Assembly: GCA_020747065.1 (NCBI GenBank)
Contig: JAGMVK010000020.1
Span: 1-64,000, forward strand
DNA: 64,000 nucleotides
Source of the DNA: Cadophora sp. MPI-SDFR-AT-0126
Lineage: Eukaryota; Ascomycota; Leotiomycetes; Helotiales; Ploettnerulaceae
Direction of reading: 5' to 3'
In this document: one piece after another, positions 60,364-64,000 of the stretch
Numbering within the stretch: position 1 is the first letter of the stretch
How the letters are laid out: each line of letters begins with the position of its first letter
Program-made: the position numbers and the translations under genes
Notes under the pieces: model-generated
Told to the model about the DNA's origin: nothing
The model's input: the letters and a program-made list of their open reading frames with translations, nothing else
Databases searched by the model: none

Positions 60364-62193
60364 CTAATAGTCCTCCTCGAATGGTATGTAGCTATTCAGC
60401 TCCCTGCTCTTGGCGGCACTCTTTCCCTTCACTAGAAGAAGCATCATTTGATTTCTTGGCGTATCAATACCCACTTCCTTTGCCCGACGCTCAATGTACC
60501 CGTTGTAATAATCGATATTAGTCCTGTTGCCAGCTCGTGTACTCTGTAGCATTGCCGAGAGGTTCCTCCCGCTCTTTGCTAACTTAGACACGATAATTGC
60601 CTCTAATCTCTTGACGCCAAAGGTCTCGTTAAGATCGGGTAATGACTGCAATTCTGGTAGAGAACGAATGACGAGTGAGATCTCGCGCAACAGGAGTTTC
60701 ATGGCTTGGGACGCGCTGTAGTTGTACAGGAGGAGATCATTGGTGCAATCGAATGCAACAGAGAGGGGCCCGATGACAGCCCCAGCTGCGAGGTTCTGAA
60801 ACTGAGATTGGTAGAAACTCTTGTGACCGAGAGTGACGGTTCTGAATTCAGGTGTTCGAGCCAGGGTTCCAACGAGATAGCTCGCAGGAGCTGTCCAACT
60901 GAAGTCTTTTCGCGTGAGTGTCGGAGCATAGCTTGCTTTCCTAGTCATCGACACCTGGGGGAATTTAGAGCATTCCAGTCGCCCGGGATTCCTCTCTATA
61001 AGTGTAAAATGGCGTTCGGTTGACTCCAACTTATGGCTCATATTGCCAAGAATATACGTTGGTCGGGTATTGGAGTCTGGGAAAACTTTCTCATTGAGTC
61101 TCTCCGCAAGACCAAGACCATTATTGAGAATGAATATGGCCGAGCCTCTTCCGAGGCGATGCCTGATTGCCATGAGCGCCGACACTGTCCTGTAAGCCTC
61201 TGTGGTAACAATCAAGGCATCAATTGGGTAATTCGGGGGCTCTGAAGAATGTTCAAGCTTTGGACCGAATCCCGGAAATCGCTGTCGCGGGTCCTCCCTG
61301 ATAAAATGGGCTGAGGACTCGATGTGGAAGTTACTCTGGGTTTTGATCTCTCCACCTCTGATGACATGAATGGCAGCCCCCTCGTCGTGCCATTGCTGCA
61401 TCATTAGAGGTCGATGCATCAACAAAGTAATAGGCGGTGCAAATGGTAGGCTAGCGAGAGAGTGAGCAATGTATTTGCCAGCGGCACCCAAGCCCAAGAC
61501 GTGGATGGTACGATTGACGGGCTCTTGCTTAGAGTCTGGCTGTACTTGCGGATCGAGGTGTGCCCGCAAACTCTTGTACCCTACAGCTCCGCTCAATATC
61601 CTTCTGTTCAGAGCTCTCAGCAGATCCAAACCCTCGAGTGTTCCCACTGGATCGCTCTCGTACTCTTGGAATCCTTGCCGAACTTCGACATCGGGGTCTT
61701 CATCAAATTCTTGCCACTGATCCTGGACGCCCGACTTCCCAGCGGTGGAGATATTTTCCGAGTCTGTAGGCTGGACGTATGACGGGTCACCTTCTACTGA
61801 ATCCGCATACTCCACGAACTTCGCTTCAGTGCCGCCATCCGAATTTGCTATATCCGCATGATTCGTCGGAGCAATTCCGTGACTGCCGTGTTGTCTCTCG
61901 GTCTCCTCAGCTACCCAGCCCTCGATGGCTCGCGGTATCTGAACAAGCTCTGAAATCCCATCCAAAACCATTCCTTTCACAAGCTTGTCCAAAAAAACCC
62001 CCGGGGTATTCTGCTTCTTTGTATCTTCGTTCGAAGAAATTTCCGAGCTCAACTGTCCGTCATTTTTCCTCGATGAATTCGAAACATGTTCCATCAATAA
62101 GCTTTCCTTTGGCGCATCGTACACTCTTTTCTCAGCCGCTTGACTGCCATAGTCCCGCGACGGACCTCTTCCTATCGTACCAAACGTAATCAT
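60364..62193 (-). CDS. Ketopantoate reductase-fold protein, likely catalytically dead
   Basis: An ApbA/PanE-family protein (609 aa from the first ATG at 62,193). The N-terminal half of about 225 residues is polar and low in structure. The NAD(P)-binding Rossmann motif is HVLGLGAAGKYIAHSLASL (GxGxxG at about 234-239), and the family's NNGLG block follows (about 357-361). The catalytic domain keeps its framework (AAGAVIGPLSVAFDCTNDLL, STRAGNRTNIDYYNGYIERR), but key polar residues are changed: the Lys and two Asn of the usual KLxxNxxxNPL are Asn, Gly and Gly, and the Glu of TEIDY is Asn. A true reductase of pantothenate synthesis is therefore unlikely. The frame is open without ATG for about 66 codons upstream and contains a strong acceptor-like TTTCTTCTTGCAG at about 62,245, so a 5' exon, perhaps with a mitochondrial presequence, may exist. 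Confidence 0.8.
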   Translation of the reverse strand: MITFGTIGRGPSRDYGSQAAEKRVYDAPKESLLMEHVSNSSRKNDGQLSSEISSNEDTKKQNTPGVFLDKLVKGMVLDGISELVQIPRAIEGWVAEETERQHGSHGIAPTNHADIANSDGGTEAKFVEYADSVEGDPSYVQPTDSENISTAGKSGVQDQWQEFDEDPDVEVRQGFQEYESDPVGTLEGLDLLRALNRRILSGAVGYKSLRAHLDPQVQPDSKQEPVNRTIHVLGLGAAGKYIAHSLASLPFAPPITLLMHRPLMMQQWHDEGAAIHVIRGGEIKTQSNFHIESSAHFIREDPRQRFPGFGPKLEHSSEPPNYPIDALIVTTEAYRTVSALMAIRHRLGRGSAIFILNNGLGLAERLNEKVFPDSNTRPTYILGNMSHKLESTERHFTLIERNPGRLECSKFPQVSMTRKASYAPTLTRKDFSWTAPASYLVGTLARTPEFRTVTLGHKSFYQSQFQNLAAGAVIGPLSVAFDCTNDLLLYNYSASQAMKLLLREISLVIRSLPELQSLPDLNETFGVKRLEAIIVSKLAKSGRNLSAMLQSTRAGNRTNIDYYNGYIERRAKEVGIDTPRNQMMLLLVKGKSAAKSRELNSYIPFEEDY

Positions 62194-62931
62194 ACACTCC
62201 CTCTGTTGCTCCCACTTCCTCCTAGGCCACCAATAACTTCGATTCTGCAAGAAGAAACAGCGCCTGGCCACCCGGCCCGCACAAGTGTTATCGTAAAGGC
62301 ATATCTCGTCACGAGGTATCCTTCGAAACACCCGCAACAGCGGTCGACCGCAAGTTGGAAGAGACAGGATGAACGATTCTCTATGGTTATTGAATTCGAC
62401 TCATGGCAGACGGAAGTAATCTCCAGGCCGCACGCGCTGGCAGGTGAGATGAGCACCGGAGCAAAGATGTCCTTATATAAACATGCAGAAAGCCGGAGAG
62501 GGCAGGGCAGGGTAAGGCAAGGTGAGGCAAGGCAAAATAAGTACAAGAAGGAAGAAGCTGTCGTTCGTAATTGCAGCCGGTGATTGAGGTGCAATCAATG
62601 GATCGATCGTTGACTGATGTACTTGAGGGTAACGTATAATACCGTAGGGTACAGCACGGACAAAGATGGTGGCTGTCGAGCAAGTGGTCGACGACGTCAA
62701 GAGAAGAGAAGACTCCTGCTGGCTCCTGAATTCGCGAGGAAACAAAAATCTACAGATCATGGATAGAGAGACAGGCTGACTGACCCTTGCGCGCATCGGC
62801 AAGAGTCGGCCCGTGGTCTTGGCACCGTGGGACCGGAATTTTATCGATCAGATCACCTCCTTCAAAACCTCCTGGCTGATTGAGACGAGAGAGATCAGAC
62901 ACGCCAAATCGCTGTAACCGTCCCATGCAGG
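62194..62931. promoter_or_regulatory. Divergent promoter region, KPR-like / LRP1
   Basis: About 740 bp between two divergent genes. GGCAG/GGCAA pentamer runs occur at 62,501-62,536 (AGGGCAGGGCAGGGTAAGGC). The left part may contain a 5' exon of the KPR-like gene. No other feature seen. Confidence 0.5.
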
Positions 62932-63662
62932 ATGGATTCGACAAAGGTGATGTCTCTTCTGGAGACCCTGGATGATGAGATCGACGATCTCGAGGAATCG
63001 CTGCAGCCTTTCTTGAAGACCGCGCTTTCAGAGTTCGCCTCAAAGTTGCCCTTGTTGGACAAAGCCAAGCTCTACGTCCTGGTCACCTACGCAATTGAAT
63101 CTATGCTATTTTGTATGCCTTCCACCCCAATCCAGACCTATAGACTATATCTAACCAATCTTTCAGCATATCTGCGACTTAATGGAGTCAAGGCGCGCGA
63201 ACATCCCGTCTTCAAAGAACTTACCAGAGTCAAACAGTACTTTGATAAGATCAAGGCTATTGAGACACCCGTGGACAGGACTATGGCAGTAGACAAGGCT
63301 GCTGCTGCAAGATTCATCAAAGCTGGCCTGGTGGGTTTCCTCTCAACGCACAAGATTCCTTGGCATATCCCCTGTGTCTTTGGCCTTGCTAACAGGCCGC
63401 TTAGTCTGGCAACCAAAAGTATGATCTCGTAAGAGCAGAGCAAATAGCAAAAGAGCGAGCAAAAGCACATATCAAGTTCGGCAACCAATCCAAGGATACT
63501 GAAAAGAAGCGAAAAGCTGGCGAATTAGAAGCACCTGTTGGGCCTGCTTCCGATTCTTCCCACTCAGATTCTAGCTCAGAGTCTGCCCCAGAACCTGCAT
63601 CAAACCCAGTGAGTTCCAAGAAGAGGCGGAAAGTTGAAGAATCTGCGTTAAACCGAGCTTGA
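62932..63662 (+). CDS. LRP1: Exosome cofactor Lrp1/Rrp47 (C1D family)
   Basis: A nuclear cofactor that binds Rrp6 and structured RNA and helps the exosome trim rRNA, snRNA and snoRNA. Exons are 62,932-63,112, 63,167-63,330 and 63,405-63,662 (200 aa). The Sas10/Utp3/C1D domain runs from about residue 10 to 105: LLETLDDEIDDLEESLQPFL, then LLDKAKLYVLVTYAIESMLF and the joined SYLRLNGVKAREHPVFKELT with RVKQYFDKIK. The C-terminal tail is Lys-rich and ends SSKKRRKVEESALNRA, a nuclear signal. Introns have good branch sites (TCTAACC, GCTAACA). The GTGGGT donor of intron 2 is non-consensus but required, because the frame otherwise runs into GFLSTHKIPW and loses the tail. Confidence 0.92.
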
Positions 63663-64000
63663 ATCGAGCAGCGACGACAAGAGTAAGAAATCCGAGGGCC
63701 TATTGGACATCCGACCCAAGCACTCCCGCAATCATCGGCTGGGATTGCGGCGCCTGTTGGGGGCGTAACTTCACCGAACGTTGGGCAATACGTGCGTTGG
63801 CGGTCACCAGTTTTGCGACAATGACGATCACTGTAGGGCTCAGTGGACCCCCTAAGCACTTAACAATCGGAATGGCTCGGGAACAAGCCGCAGATTGAAT
63901 GGGCAGGTTTGTGTTTGCAGACTCTATGGCCTTGGTGATCTTTACTTTACATTCACTTCTCGGACAGTCACTCGTTCATAATGCTTGTCTGGGGATATCT
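63663..64000. other. 3' flank of LRP1, no gene seen
   Basis: The last 340 bp hold the probable LRP1 3' UTR. A 79-codon plus frame (63,659-63,898) overlaps it without any domain. A gene may begin beyond the window. Confidence 0.45.

Overview
The window comes from a filamentous ascomycete. Its genes carry many short introns (about 45-150 bp) with GT..AG ends and CTAAC/CTGAC-like branch sites, and the families are typical of Pezizomycotina: Zn2Cys6 regulator, GH131, fungal GT31, quinate-type sugar porter. The first 27.1 kb has been rewritten by repeat-induced point mutation (RIP). A helotialean or other leotiomycete with AT-rich isochores is my guess; nothing seen here decides it.

Region 1 (1-27,098) is an AT-rich transposon graveyard almost devoid of CpA/TpG. 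I can read three decayed Ty3/Gypsy retrotransposons: A (about 1.5-4.8 kb, plus), B (about 11.4-18.1 kb, plus, with doubled LTR-like units at both ends) and C (about 19.0-26.8 kb, minus). A separate plus-strand reading frame of about 3.8 kb (about 6.36-10.14 kb), broken only by TAA/TAG, belongs to no family I recognise. A large palindrome (about 10.4-21.35 kb) is centred on an LTR at 19.0-19.3 kb, and element B interrupts its left arm. A pair of inverted LTRs and a CTT microsatellite mark the sharp right edge.

Region 2 (27.1-64 kb) is ordinary gene space with thirteen gene models, all spliced from sequence by eye except the three single-exon ones noted. In order: GT31-like glycosyltransferase (+), MFS quinate-type sugar porter (+), Zn2Cys6 regulator (+), Nop6-like RRM nucleolar protein (-), a small Gly/Pro-rich protein (-, single exon), membrane-anchored alpha/beta-hydrolase-like protein (+), secreted GH131 glucanase (+), Sss1/Sec61-gamma (-), CPSF6-like RRM protein (+), Mam3/CNNM-type CBS membrane protein (+), a Lys-rich nuclear protein of unknown function (-), a ketopantoate-reductase-fold protein that seems to have lost its catalytic residues (-, modelled as one exon), and the exosome cofactor Lrp1/Rrp47 (+). 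A broken coiled-coil gene lies at 43.8-44.7 kb and a possible frameshifted fragment at 29.9-30.2 kb.

The genes do not form an obvious metabolic cluster. Housekeeping genes (Sss1, CPSF6-like, Nop6, Lrp1) are mixed with accessory ones (GH131, sugar porter, regulator). SSS1/CPSF6-like and the KPR-like/LRP1 pair are divergent and probably share promoter regions. I did not find a convincing new multi-gene system. The items most worth following are the unidentified RIP-killed 3.8-kb frame, the KPR-fold pseudoenzyme, and the small repeat protein whose two repeats differ only at synonymous sites.
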